Positions 46,394-54,605 of a stretch of DNA of 64,000 bases are shown here, one piece after another. The stretch's first letter is position 1. Each line of letters begins with the position of its first letter. The position numbers and the translations under genes are program-made. Source of the stretch: Polaribacter sp. IC066 (GTDB lineage Bacteria > Bacteroidota > Bacteroidia > Flavobacteriales > Flavobacteriaceae); the NCBI RefSeq assembly GCF_007997085.1, contig NZ_VORR01000018.1, positions 16,411-80,410 on the forward strand, read 5' to 3'. The notes under the pieces are model-generated. The model searched no databases, was not told the origin of the DNA, and worked only from the letters and a program-made list of their open reading frames with translations.

Positions 46394-46993
46394 TTACTTT
46401 TTCTTGCGAAGATTTATAACAGTGCTATTTTTTGAGCCCCCTTTGGGGGTTTGGGGGCTATTCTGCTTCACAAAACTTGCCCAACCCGTATAATTTTTTC
46501 CTCCAATCACTTTTCCTGAATTGTAAAAATGACAAACGGCTGCTGCCAAACCATCGGTAGCATCGAGGTTTTTAGGTAACGTTTTTAAATTTAATAATGA
46601 TTTTAACATTAAGGCTACCTGTTCTTTACTAGCACTTCCGTTTCCTGTGATGGACATTTTAATTTTCTTTGGCAAATATTCTGTAATCGGAATTTCTCTA
46701 GACAAACCCGCCGCCATGGCAACTCCTTGTGCTCTGCCCAACTTTAGCATAGATTGTACATTTTTACCGAAAAAGGGTGCTTCAATCGCTATTTCATCTG
46801 GATTGTAGGTATCAATTAACTCAATTGTGCGCTCAAAAATCAATTTTAACTTTAAATAATGATCTGTATATTTTGTCAGCATTAATTCATTCATTTGAAT
46901 AAATTCCATCTTTTTACCAACAACTTTTATGATGCCAAAACCCATAATGGTTGTTCCTGGATCTATCCCTAAAATGATTTTTTCTACTTTCAA
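46394..46993 (-). CDS. ruvC: Crossover junction endodeoxyribonuclease RuvC
   Basis: Holliday-junction resolvase (199 residues). Catalytic acids are visible: Asp in GIDPGTT, Glu in [19 protein letters not shown], and the Asp pair in [14 protein letters not shown]. The normal protein would end soon after [18 protein letters not shown]. Here the tail continues [11 protein letters not shown], encoded by a GC-rich palindrome (46435-46459), and ends in NLRKKK. The core is intact, so activity is likely kept. A 43-residue gene lies 13 bases upstream and hemW 10 bases downstream. Confidence 0.95.
   Translation of the reverse strand: MKVEKIILGIDPGTTIMGFGIIKVVGKKMEFIQMNELMLTKYTDHYLKLKLIFERTIELIDTYNPDEIAIEAPFFGKNVQSMLKLGRAQGVAMAAGLSREIPITEYLPKKIKMSITGNGSASKEQVALMLKSLLNLKTLPKNLDATDGLAAAVCHFYNSGKVIGGKNYTGWASFVKQNSPQTPKGGSKNSTVINLRKKK
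46435..46459. repeat. GC-rich palindrome in the ruvC tail
   Basis: AGCCCCC-TTTGGGGG-TTT-GGGGGCT: end arms AGCCCCC and GGGGGCT are complementary, with a further G-tract within. It lies in the last 70 bases of ruvC and encodes [10 protein letters not shown] in frame. Confidence 0.75.
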
Positions 46994-47006
46994 AAATTAA
47001 GGTGAA

Positions 47007-47138
47007 TTAAAATATTGCGCTTAAAAGTGATTCTGCTTTAAACCAAAGAAATAATGCCAATGCTAATAACAAGACTAACATAATTCCTTTTTTAGGCTTT
47101 GATTCCTTCTGTTTTCCAAATCTTCTTTTGAATTCCAT
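47007..47138 (-). CDS. 43-residue single-helix membrane protein
   Basis: A small gene just upstream of ruvC: ATG at 47136-47138 and stop at 47007-47009. The product has a basic N-terminus (MEFKRRFGKQKESKPKKG) and one membrane helix (IMLVLLLALALFLWF), ending AESLLSAIF, so the N-terminus should be inside. It ends 13 bases before ruvC begins on the same strand. I do not recognise a named family; the coherent topology and tight spacing are the support. Confidence 0.65.
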   Translation of the reverse strand: MEFKRRFGKQKESKPKKGIMLVLLLALALFLWFKAESLLSAIF

Positions 47139-47504
47139 TGTTATGTATGTTGGTTGTTTTTTTGATTTTTGATTGATATCTATTAGAAAGAGTATATTCT
47201 TTTTATCATTAACGAATAATAATCGGTTATTAAAATTGCACCAAATTTTATTAAAATGTTCTCAATACAATTTTTCTTCCTTCATCTGAAAAATCACTTG
47301 AACTTTGATTCCTTAAATAACAGTTCAAAAAGCAGCAGTTCAAGTAAACCTGATGTCACATCGAGTGATTTTGCTTTTTCGCAAAATTGTATCGAGCTAT
47401 TTTTAAATAATTTTAAGAACACTAAAAAATAACGCACCTAAAACATCAATACTCGTGACACTTACAAACTTCCGCTAATAACTGAAAACTGCAAATGGAA
47501 ACAC
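47139..47504. repeat. Intergenic region with hairpin repeat, copy 2
   Basis: No gene is seen. At 47354-47397 the sequence reads GTCACATCGAGTGATT, then TTGC-TTTTTC-GCAA, then AATTGTATCGAG, matching the element at 23304 in the flanks but with a changed stem that still pairs. At 47259-47313 a decayed match to the other half is seen (TTCTCAATACAA ... AAATCACTTGAACT). Confidence 0.65.
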
Positions 47505-48176
47505 CTAATTCTTTATCGCTCTTAACATTTCTCTTTTTCCTGGAGGCCCTGCTAATCTTTCAACTGTAAAACCAACAGTTTGCATAGCTCTTCTTACACT
47601 TCCTTTTGCAGCATAGGTAACTAAAACACCATCTGTTTTTAAAGCGTTAAACATTTTCTGAAAAATTTCTTCCGTCCATAATTCCGGTTGATTTTTAGCC
47701 CCAAAAGCATCAAAATAAATTAAATTAAACGCATTTTCATCTGTAATATCTGCAAAAAACTGTTTCCGTTTTGTGAGCTGAAAAACTTCTGAAATTGCCT
47801 GTTTTTCTTCCCAAGAAGTATCATGCATGGCCTCAAAAACAGCCTGTTGTGCTCCCGAATTTAATTCAGAAACATAATTAAGCTTTTCTACTTCATCGGC
47901 TACCACAGGATAAGCTTCTACACCAACATACTCAATTTTTATCTTTTTTTTATTACCCTCTAAAAAGGTAATAAATGCATTTAAACCTGTACCAAATCCA
48001 ATTTCTAAAATCGAGACTTCGTTCAGGTTATTTTCTAATACCTTGTCTAATCCACTTTTTATAAAAACGTGATACGCTTCTTGTATCGCTCCGTGTTTAG
48101 AGTGATATTGCTCATCCCAATCTGGTAAATGAATGGTTGTAGAACCATCTGAAGTTATTAGAATTTCTCTTTTCAT
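47505..48176 (-). CDS. mnmD: tRNA mnm5s2U34 methyltransferase MnmD
   Basis: An SAM-dependent methyltransferase that finishes 5-methylaminomethyl-2-thiouridine at the tRNA wobble position. It corresponds to the N-terminal half of MnmC and is a stand-alone MnmD here. Seen: GSTTIHLPDWDEQYHSKHGA, the SAM motif LEIGFGTGLNAFI, NLIYFDAFGAKNQPELW, and VTYAAKGSVRRAMQTVGF with GPPGKREML near the end. The frame extends six codons upstream of the chosen ATG, but MKREILITS is the normal family start (223 residues). Confidence 0.92.
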   Translation of the reverse strand: MKREILITSDGSTTIHLPDWDEQYHSKHGAIQEAYHVFIKSGLDKVLENNLNEVSILEIGFGTGLNAFITFLEGNKKKIKIEYVGVEAYPVVADEVEKLNYVSELNSGAQQAVFEAMHDTSWEEKQAISEVFQLTKRKQFFADITDENAFNLIYFDAFGAKNQPELWTEEIFQKMFNALKTDGVLVTYAAKGSVRRAMQTVGFTVERLAGPPGKREMLRAIKN

Positions 48177-48195
48177 CAATTTAAATAATAACATT

Positions 48196-48232
48196 ATTTA
48201 TGGAGATTTCTCCTATCGTCGAAATGACATTA
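48196..48232. repeat. Fragment of a dispersed intergenic repeat
   Basis: TTTATGGAGATTTCTCC then TATCGTCGAAATGAC contains the arms GGAGATTTCTCC (a perfect palindrome) and a tail like other intergenic pieces in this window. Too short for firm assignment. Confidence 0.35.
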
Positions 48233-48263
48233 AACAGAAACCAGTTAAAATTAATTAAAAAAA

Positions 48264-48770
48264 TTATTTCTTTAACAACACACCCTTTGCTTCAAAAGCA
48301 AACTCTTTTTTCGGCGCTGTAATCATGGCAATTTCTTCTTTTGTTTTTCCTGCATCTTCTGCATAATGTTGCAAGTCTTCTACAGAAGTTTCTTGCACAA
48401 AGGCTTTTCCTTCTAAGACAACCTCTCTGTCTTTAGCATCTAAAGGCATAAAAAAACCATAATCTTTAAAACGAACCATTGTTTCTTCCGCTCCAACAGG
48501 TAGTTTCATCCAACATCCTTTTTTGGTACACACTTCATTTATCTTTGAAGTAAACTTTGCATTGATTGTATCACCTACTTTCATGTTGCTAAATTTCGCC
48601 AACATTTCATCGGAAGACATTGCTTTTTCCGCTGTAATTTCAGCCCCAAAAGCATCAAAATTCATTGCTATTTGTTGTACTTTCTGCTTTTCAGAATTTT
48701 CTACTTTATTTTTTTTACATGCCGAAAACACGAGTAGTGCAATTACACACAATTTGATTATATTTTTCAT
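48264..48770 (-). CDS. DUF4920 lipoprotein
   Basis: A 168-residue lipoprotein (signal LLVFSAC, then KKNKVENS). The mature part matches the DUF4920 pattern: FDAFGAEITAEKAMS, then VCTKKGCWMKL, with the two Cys that could form a disulphide or bind metal, VRFKDYGFFMPLDA, and a closing EAKGVLL strand. The fold is OB-like and the function unknown. It is divergent from ilvE and has its own -7 box (48797-48804). Confidence 0.85.
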   Translation of the reverse strand: MKNIIKLCVIALLVFSACKKNKVENSEKQKVQQIAMNFDAFGAEITAEKAMSSDEMLAKFSNMKVGDTINAKFTSKINEVCTKKGCWMKLPVGAEETMVRFKDYGFFMPLDAKDREVVLEGKAFVQETSVEDLQHYAEDAGKTKEEIAMITAPKKEFAFEAKGVLLKK

Positions 48771-48796
48771 CTTCTATTTATTTAACACATTCCTTA

Positions 48797-48804
48797 CAAA
48801 AGTA
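48797..48804 (-). promoter_or_regulatory. -7 promoter box of the DUF4920 gene
   Basis: TACTTTTG on the minus strand matches TAnnTTTG, 26 bases before the start codon. Confidence 0.5.
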
Positions 48805-48859
48805 ATAAATTTATGAAGAAATCCGATGCTTTCTTTGAGATTTGAATACATTAATTTAG

Positions 48860-48867
48860 TACATTTG
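48860..48867 (+). promoter_or_regulatory. -7 promoter box of ilvE
   Basis: TACATTTG matches TAnnTTTG and is 21 bases before the ilvE start. A TTTG at 48841-48844 is 15 bases upstream, a little close for a -33 element. Confidence 0.55.
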
Positions 48868-48888
48868 TACCATAAATAATCATAAAAA

Positions 48889-49947
48889 ATGACTACAAAC
48901 ATAGAAATTCAGCGTATTAAAGAATCGAAGATTGCTTCTGTAGATTTTGACAATTTACCTTTTGGAAGCGTATATTCTGATCATATGTTAGAATGTGACT
49001 TTATTAACGGAGAATGGCAAACACCTGTTGTTAAACCGTATTCACCAATAACTTTAGATCCTTCTGCAAAGATTTTTCACTACGGACAATCTATTTTTGA
49101 GGGAATGAAAGCATATAAAGATGCAGATGAAAACATCATGCTTTTTAGACCTACAGACAATTGTAAGCGGTTAAATAAATCTGCCGAACGTTTGGTAATT
49201 CCGCAAATTCCTGAAGAAGTTTTCATGGCAGGATTAAAAAAATTATTAGAAGTTGATAGCGATTGGATTCCTAGAAAAGAAGGAAGTTCTTTGTATATAA
49301 GACCTTTTATGTTTGCTATTGGTAAAGGTTTTCATGCATCGCCAGCAGATGCTTATAAATTTATTATTTGCACGGCTCCTTCTGGTGCTTATTTTGCCGG
49401 AGAAGTAAAAGTTCTTATCGAAGAAAAGTACGCTCGTGCTGCAAATGGTGGTGTTGGTTTTGCAAAAGCTGGTGGAAACTATGCTGCACAATTCTATCCA
49501 ACACAGTTGGCCATGGAAAAAGGGTACAATCAAGTAATCTGGACAGATGACAATACACACCAATTTATTGAAGAAGCGGGTGCTATGAATATTTTTATCA
49601 GAATTAATGATACGTTAATTACCAGCCCAACAAGCGATAGAATTTTAGACGGAATAACGCGTAAAAGTATTTTACAAATTGCCGAAGATAACGGCATGAA
49701 AACAGAAATAAGAAAAATTTCTGTTGGTGAAGTGGTAGAAGCTGCTAAAAATGGAAGTTTAAAAGAAATGTTTGGTGCAGGAACGGCAGCGGTTATATCG
49801 CCAATTGCTGGTTTTGGATATCAAGAAAATGATTTTGCCTTGCCAACTTTAGAGAATCCGTATGCATCGCAATTAAAAAAATTAATTACAGACATACAAA
49901 CGAACAAAACCGAAGATCCTTACGGATGGAGGGTTTTTGTTAAATAA
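48889..49947 (+). CDS. ilvE: Branched-chain amino-acid aminotransferase
   Basis: A class IV PLP aminotransferase (352 residues) for the last step of leucine, isoleucine and valine synthesis. Visible: HYGQSIFEGMKAYK, RLVIPQIPEE, YIRPFMFA, the PLP lysine in GGVGFAKAGGNYAAQ, and the phosphate-binding EEAGAMNIF and GITRKSILQI. The GTAAVISPI segment is also typical of the IlvE BCAT type II group. It stands alone with its own promoter and terminator. Confidence 0.95.
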   Translation: MTTNIEIQRIKESKIASVDFDNLPFGSVYSDHMLECDFINGEWQTPVVKPYSPITLDPSAKIFHYGQSIFEGMKAYKDADENIMLFRPTDNCKRLNKSAERLVIPQIPEEVFMAGLKKLLEVDSDWIPRKEGSSLYIRPFMFAIGKGFHASPADAYKFIICTAPSGAYFAGEVKVLIEEKYARAANGGVGFAKAGGNYAAQFYPTQLAMEKGYNQVIWTDDNTHQFIEEAGAMNIFIRINDTLITSPTSDRILDGITRKSILQIAEDNGMKTEIRKISVGEVVEAAKNGSLKEMFGAGTAAVISPIAGFGYQENDFALPTLENPYASQLKKLITDIQTNKTEDPYGWRVFVK

Positions 49948-49968
49948 TTTTTAGTCTATAAAATAGTA

Positions 49969-49999
49969 AAAGCATCAATTTTAAAATTGATGCTTTTTT
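49969..49999 (+). terminator. Intrinsic terminator after ilvE
   Basis: AAAGCATCAATTTT and its complement AAAATTGATGC followed by a T-run; it starts about 20 bases after the ilvE stop. Confidence 0.85.
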
Positions 50000-50057
50000 T
50001 GCTTTAAAAAATGTATCTTTTGTTGCATAATTGGTTTCAGCACTTTAATCATCACCC

Positions 50058-50511
50058 ATGAAAATCAACTTTGTACTGCTTATTTTTGCTTTTTTTTTCT
50101 TTGTTTTTTATGATGTTAAAATTCAAAATAAAAAAAAATGACTACCCACAATATATTACAATTTCATGAATTTCTCAAGATGGAGGGTATCCACATATTG
50201 GTTGTCAAAAACAATGTTTTACTGATTATTATAATGAAAATCTACCTAAAAAAAGTGCGGTCTCTTTAGGTTTGGTTGATGCAGAACATCAACAAAAGTG
50301 GCTGTTTGATGCCACTCCCAACATGCACACGCAATTAGCAGAATTAGAGCAAAATCATATCAAAAAAGAAACACTTTTTAATGGCGTTTTTTTAACACAT
50401 GCGCATATTAGACATTATACCGAACTCATGTATTTTGGGCGAGAAGCCTATAGTAAAAGAATACTCCTGTTTTTGCAATGCCAAAAATGAAAGCATTTTT
50501 AACCTTGAGTG
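50058..50511 (+). pseudogene. Truncated PqqB-like metallo-beta-lactamase-fold gene
   Basis: Scattered frames carry an exported MBL-fold protein of the PqqB-like kind: an N-terminal hydrophobic start at 50058, then, after frameshifts, the typical DGGYPHIGC-like region (reading SQDGGYPHIGCQKQCF), SAVSLGLVDA, WLFDATPNMHTQLAELE and FLTHAHIRHYTELMYFGREA. The metal motif THAHIGH has become THAHIRH. The frame is then lost, but QCQK/FAMPKMKAFLT continues in another frame before similarity stops near 50503. The C-terminal half is missing next to the insertion element. Confidence 0.75.
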
Positions 50512-50524
50512 TCTTGAGTGTTTA
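50505..50524 (+). repeat. Left copy of a near-direct repeat flanking the IS region
   Basis: TTGAGTGTCTTGAGTGTTTA here resembles TTGAGTATCTTGGTGTTTA at 52076-52094, on the other side of the insertion element. The meaning is unclear; it may be older duplicated target DNA or part of another repeat. Confidence 0.4.
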
Positions 50525-50572
50525 CCTTTTATGTGACGATTTTTATGAGCTTATTAATTTTATAGTTGAGCT

Positions 50573-50848
50573 ATGGTAAAAAAGTATGACAATGAATTTA
50601 AAGTTATGATAATCGAACTATTAAATTCCGGTATTAAAACAAAACAAGTTAGTGAGGATTATGATTTAAGCCATAGCCTGGTTGGGCGTTAGAAACGAGA
50701 ATACAAATTGAAATCTGGAGATTTTTCCAAAAAGAAGGAAATATTTCTAGAAGCTCAAGAGCTGAATGCGCTAAAGAAGGAATTAAAGAATGTAACGATG
50801 GAACGTGACATCTTAAAAAAGGCGGTAAGCAAACAACCCGAAAACAAT
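50573..50848 (+). pseudogene. IS3-family OrfA (helix-turn-helix), broken
   Basis: Reads VKKYDNEFKVMIIELLNSG, then KQVSEDYDLSHSLVGR, a stop (TAG at about 50687), and KREYKLKSGDFSKKKEIF with a leucine-zipper tail (LNALKKELKNVTMERDILKKA). This is the OrfA pattern with the expected Trp codon after VGR changed to a stop. Confidence 0.75.
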
Positions 50849-50849
50849 A

Positions 50850-51799
50850 TTTTCTCCTCTTAATATCAAATCTCCAAGAGCAACTTATAAGATATCAATT
50901 CATTTTAGAAAACGTGAATATATATTCAGTTGAAAAGATGTGTAGATCTATGAAAGTTAGTAAAAACGCTGATTACCCTTAGTTGAAGAACAAAGACATT
51001 GTGTTTTTAAAAACACCAACAGCACATCTAAAAGAGAGAATTAAAATCGTCTTTGAAGATAACCGAGAAATTTATGTTAGCTGTAGGGTTCAAAAAAACT
51101 GGAAAGGGAAGACCTGTTTTACTCCCAATCTTACATAGGATTACTAATGAAAGAAATGGGTTTAAGAAGTGTTTTAAAAAGAAAATTTGTGATTACAACA
51201 AACGCTAACCATCAACACTTAATTGCTAAAAATAAATTAAATAAAGAGTTTTCTAGCCTGAAGTTAGGAAAAAAATGGGTATCTGATATCACCTATATTC
51301 GAGTGAATGACGATTGGAGTTCTTTAACAACCATCATAGATCTTGCTGATAGAAAAGTTGTTGAATGGTCTTTAAGTGAAGATATGACAACTCAAAATAC
51401 CGTAATGAAAGCTTGGATTGAAGCTCGAAAAACAAGAAGTATTAGCAATAAATTTATTTTTCATTCTGATAGAGGTGTCCAGTATGCATCAAACAAAATG
51501 ACTAATCTCTGTAACTTTAACCCTAAAATAACTCAAAGTATGAGAAGGAAAGATTTGGTGTTAAGAACAAAAGCGCAGCTTTTAATAAAAAAGGAATGCT
51601 GTAGCTAAAAGCTTTTTTTAAAACAATCAAATACGAATGGCTATATCGATTTAAATTCACCTCCGATAACCAATTATATAACTCTATACAAGGCTATATG
51701 CATTGGTATAATACAACAAGATTACATGCTAGTTTAGGATATCTCTCACCCCTAGAAATGGAAATAAAATTGAAAGGAATTATTAAAAAAATAACTTAA
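50850..51799 (+). pseudogene. IS3-family OrfB transposase, broken
   Basis: The longest remaining piece (51147-51608) holds the DDE core: KKWVSDITYIRVNDDWSSL, TIIDLADRKVVEWSLSEDM, FHSDRGVQYAS. After a scrambled stretch and a frameshift in a T-run near 51615, the C-terminal part resumes (KTIKYEWLYRFKF, GYMHWYNTTRLHASLGYLSP). The N-terminal third has many stops. It cannot be functional. Confidence 0.8.
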
Positions 51800-51812
51800 G
51801 AAAATAGTCACA

Positions 51813-52151
51813 AATTTACTAGATAGTCCACTAATACATTTATTGTGTTGCCAAATGATAAAATTGAGTTTGAGAAAAGGGAAATTTTTAAGCTAATTAG
51901 ATATAAGTAAGTCTTTCCAAAGCAGAATATACTCAAAACAATTAGCGTTCCGAATTTTTAGCTTTTCCTTTTTTCTGCGTTAAAATTTGCAACCGCAGCG
52001 AAGGCTATTATTAAAAATTTATGCCTTGATAAAAGAAAAAATAAATTTGCTAAATTCTCCGAAAAGCTAAATGTATTGAGTATCTTGGTGTTTAAATAAA
52101 AAAAACAAAGAGAGCTTAACAATCATACAAGGTTAATTTAACGATTTAAAA
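51813..52151. other. Intergenic region after the IS remnant
   Basis: AT-rich and non-coding as far as I can see. It contains CTGCGTTAAAATTTGCAACCGCAGCG (about 51977-52002), a pair of CTGCG/CGCAG arms, and the right copy of the near-direct repeat at 52076-52094. Confidence 0.4.
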
Positions 52152-53723
52152 ATGAGAATAAAAGCAAAAAAAAACACTCTATTTTTTATAAAGAGAAACG
52201 GTTTATACGTATTTCTAGTATTGCTGTTATCCTTTAATAAAACAATGTCTCAAAACACGTTTTCAGACTTAGAGATATTCCTTTGTATAGGGCAATCTAA
52301 TATGGCAGGAAGAGCAAGTATTGAGGCGCAAGATACCGGTCTTCTAGAAGATGTATACCTTTTAAATGCTTCTGCAAATTGGGAACAGGCTGAAAATCCT
52401 TTAAATCAATTTTCAACCATTAGGGGCGGACTTTCTATGCAAAAATTGGGACCATCATGGGAATTTGGCAAAACATTACAATCTTATGGAAAACGAGTAG
52501 GTTTGGTCGTGAATGCAAAAGGAGGGTCTTCTATAAGTCAATGGGCAGAAGGAACCACTTTTTTTAATCAAGCAGTAGCTAGAGCATTAGCCGCACAAAC
52601 CGCTGGCGGCACTATTAAGGGTATTATTTGGCATCAAGGAGAATCAGATCAAGGTAACACTAACTATGCAGCGGACTTTACTGCCATGATTCTAGCACTA
52701 CGAAAAGCTTTATCTATTCCAGATTTGCCCGTAATTGCTGGACAAATTCGTAAATGGCAAGGTAAAAAAAATATTAACACTATAATTTCTAAACTTAAAA
52801 ACACGATTAGTAATGTTGATTTTGCAAGTTCCACGGGTCTTTTTCACTTGGGTGATAATTCGCATTTTGATAGCGAATCACAACGGCAGTTTGGTGTTCG
52901 ATATGCGCAAAAATATTTAGAACTCACTGATCAAGTAAATGGTAATACTGATATTATCGTTTTAGAAGATACCCATGTGCAAGGAGGTAGTCAGGCAAAT
53001 AATGTTCTAAATGGAAATTTATTAAGAGTAAGAAAAACAACGAGTGAAGGATCCACAAGAAAAACATGGCTAAAATTTGATCTGTCAAATTATACTTCGG
53101 TGTCAAATGTCTTTCTTAATTTATCTGGCAATAATACTCAAACCAATTTTACAGTATCGGTTTTTGAAGGCCCAGATGATTGGGACGAAAAAACATTAAC
53201 CCGGAATAACCAACCTACTAAAGGTGCTTTGATTACCACTTTTAATTCACCGGTTACAGGTTCTAACGTTTATAATCTAATTGAAAATATAGATATTACA
53301 AGTTATGTACAAGCGCAATTAAATGGGGATAAAATTATTACGCTGGTTTTAGAAGACACAACAGATGATGACGTTCAGTTAAGAATCACAAATTCAGAAG
53401 ATGCTAGGATAAATAATCCAGCTCCTTTTTTAAAAGTAACAAGCACCACGTTAGCCGTTAACAAGAATGATATTATGGGGTTTAAAGCATATCCAAACCC
53501 TGTAAATAGCACTAATGGTTACCGTTTAGAGCTGTTTTCACCAACAGGAATAGAAAACATTCAAATTTTTAGTTTAGTAGGACGAGAAATAAAAAGTTTT
53601 GATAAAATAAAATCGAATACATATTCACTAGATTTTAGTGCTATAAAAAGTTCAGGTATTTACTTTGTAAAGGTTCAAGATAACAAAGGTTCTAAAACAA
53701 TTAGAAAAGTTATTAAAAACTAA
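52152..53723 (+). CDS. Secreted SGNH esterase with DNRLRE module and T9SS tail
   Basis: A 523-residue secreted enzyme. After a signal (LLLSFNKTMSQ) comes a sialate-O-acetylesterase-type SGNH domain (about residues 38-255): the Ser in CIGQSNMAG, IWHQGESDQG, and a late HFDSES. Residues ~270-430 are a DNRLRE/CBM96-like beta module (EDTHVQGGSQANNV, WLKFDLSNY). The end is a T9SS type A sorting domain (FKAYPNPVN ... GIYFVKV ... SKTIRKVIKN). It probably removes acetyl groups from a polysaccharide outside the cell. It is the one intact gene in a decayed block; its 3' neighbour was also a secreted polysaccharide-related gene. Confidence 0.88.
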   Translation: MRIKAKKNTLFFIKRNGLYVFLVLLLSFNKTMSQNTFSDLEIFLCIGQSNMAGRASIEAQDTGLLEDVYLLNASANWEQAENPLNQFSTIRGGLSMQKLGPSWEFGKTLQSYGKRVGLVVNAKGGSSISQWAEGTTFFNQAVARALAAQTAGGTIKGIIWHQGESDQGNTNYAADFTAMILALRKALSIPDLPVIAGQIRKWQGKKNINTIISKLKNTISNVDFASSTGLFHLGDNSHFDSESQRQFGVRYAQKYLELTDQVNGNTDIIVLEDTHVQGGSQANNVLNGNLLRVRKTTSEGSTRKTWLKFDLSNYTSVSNVFLNLSGNNTQTNFTVSVFEGPDDWDEKTLTRNNQPTKGALITTFNSPVTGSNVYNLIENIDITSYVQAQLNGDKIITLVLEDTTDDDVQLRITNSEDARINNPAPFLKVTSTTLAVNKNDIMGFKAYPNPVNSTNGYRLELFSPTGIENIQIFSLVGREIKSFDKIKSNTYSLDFSAIKSSGIYFVKVQDNKGSKTIRKVIKN

Positions 53724-53757
53724 ATATAGGGTATTATTAAAATAATTAAAGCAAATA

Positions 53758-54336
53758 ATGAAAATGAAGACAGAAAATAAAGTACAAAAATTTTCAATAA
53801 ATTGGATGATTTTCATTTTGTTGTCTGTTGTTTGCAGTTTGACACAAGCTCAAACATCAGAAATCATATAAAAAGATACTAACGGCTAACTAAATTATTT
53901 TTCTAATGAAGAAGATAACAGGATTCCTGATTTTAGTTTTGCAGGCTATAAGACTGGCGAAACAGTCATACCAAAGGTACCTGTCCAAGTTACAATATCC
54001 CCAATATCTAGAGATAAAAGGGCGCACATTTATGCAGAGATCGATCAAGTTTCGGCAATGCCATTAGTAAAGGGCATACGAGGAGCGCGCTCACTTCAAA
54101 GTGGCACGCATAGCATTACAGGTTCAATCTATGTAAAACACAGCGGCGTAATGCTTAGATTTTCGAAAAACGGTAAGACCCCAAGTTCAAATACGATTCT
54201 TTTTTCTCCTGCAAAAACTAGTGATAGCGATACAAGCGTTGTTAAAACTGAAGGCGCAGCAAAATCAGGATGTTATATTTCTAGTACTGACATATTACCC
54301 AATACAGCATCTTTAGTGAACAATGCCTTTTACTAC
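53758..54336 (+). pseudogene. Broken secreted lyase-like (DUF4955-like) gene, 5' part
   Basis: One frame runs from 53758 with a signal peptide (MIFILLSVVCSLTQAQ), interrupted by TAA at about 53869 and 53887, then RIPDFSFAGYKTGETVIPKV and PVQVTISPISRDKRAHIYAE. The AGY..GE..IP.VP and D..AHI..AID pattern is the N-terminus of large secreted proteins of the pectate-lyase-superfamily/DUF4955 kind found in polysaccharide loci. Later residues (GSIYVKHSGVMLRF) show the family's GVVLRG strand in decayed form. The rest of the gene is gone and the frame runs into transposase sequence. Confidence 0.65.
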
Positions 54337-54530
54337 AAAGTATACGATAGTCATGCCTTAAAAGATGTATTAGAACAAACAAAAAACCTTACAGGAAGAA
54401 CACCAAAGTCAGGTACCGTAGACAGAGGTTATAAAGGAAAGCAATGGTGGGTAATACAAAAATCAACATACCTAAACCACCATTAAAAAAATTAGCCATC
54501 CCCTGTTGTTTTAATTAAATACTATATTTA
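54337..54530 (+). pseudogene. IS5-type transposase fragment
   Basis: YDSHALKDVLEQTKNLTG then GTVDRGYKGK is the region around the second catalytic Asp of IS5-group transposases. A frameshift follows; the other frame reads GNTKINIPKPPLKKL, the usual next part. Only about 60 codons remain, joined in frame to the lyase-like remnant. Confidence 0.65.
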
Positions 54531-54605
54531 CTTGCCCATTGTTATGATCAGTTGGTGTTTCAGGTATTTTACACCTCATTTTTGTTGGCATTAGTAAGAT
54601 GGAAA

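Larger units (their letters stand above)
50532..51812 (+). mobile_element. Decayed IS3-family insertion sequence
   Basis: The 1,281-bp element has ends TGTGACGATTTT (left) and AAAATAGTCACA (right), inverted repeats that begin TG and end CA, as in the IS3 family. Between them lie OrfA- and OrfB-like frames in the usual order, both broken. No matching target duplication is seen next to the ends (flanks TTTTA and AATTT), so the flanks may have been rearranged. Confidence 0.75.
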
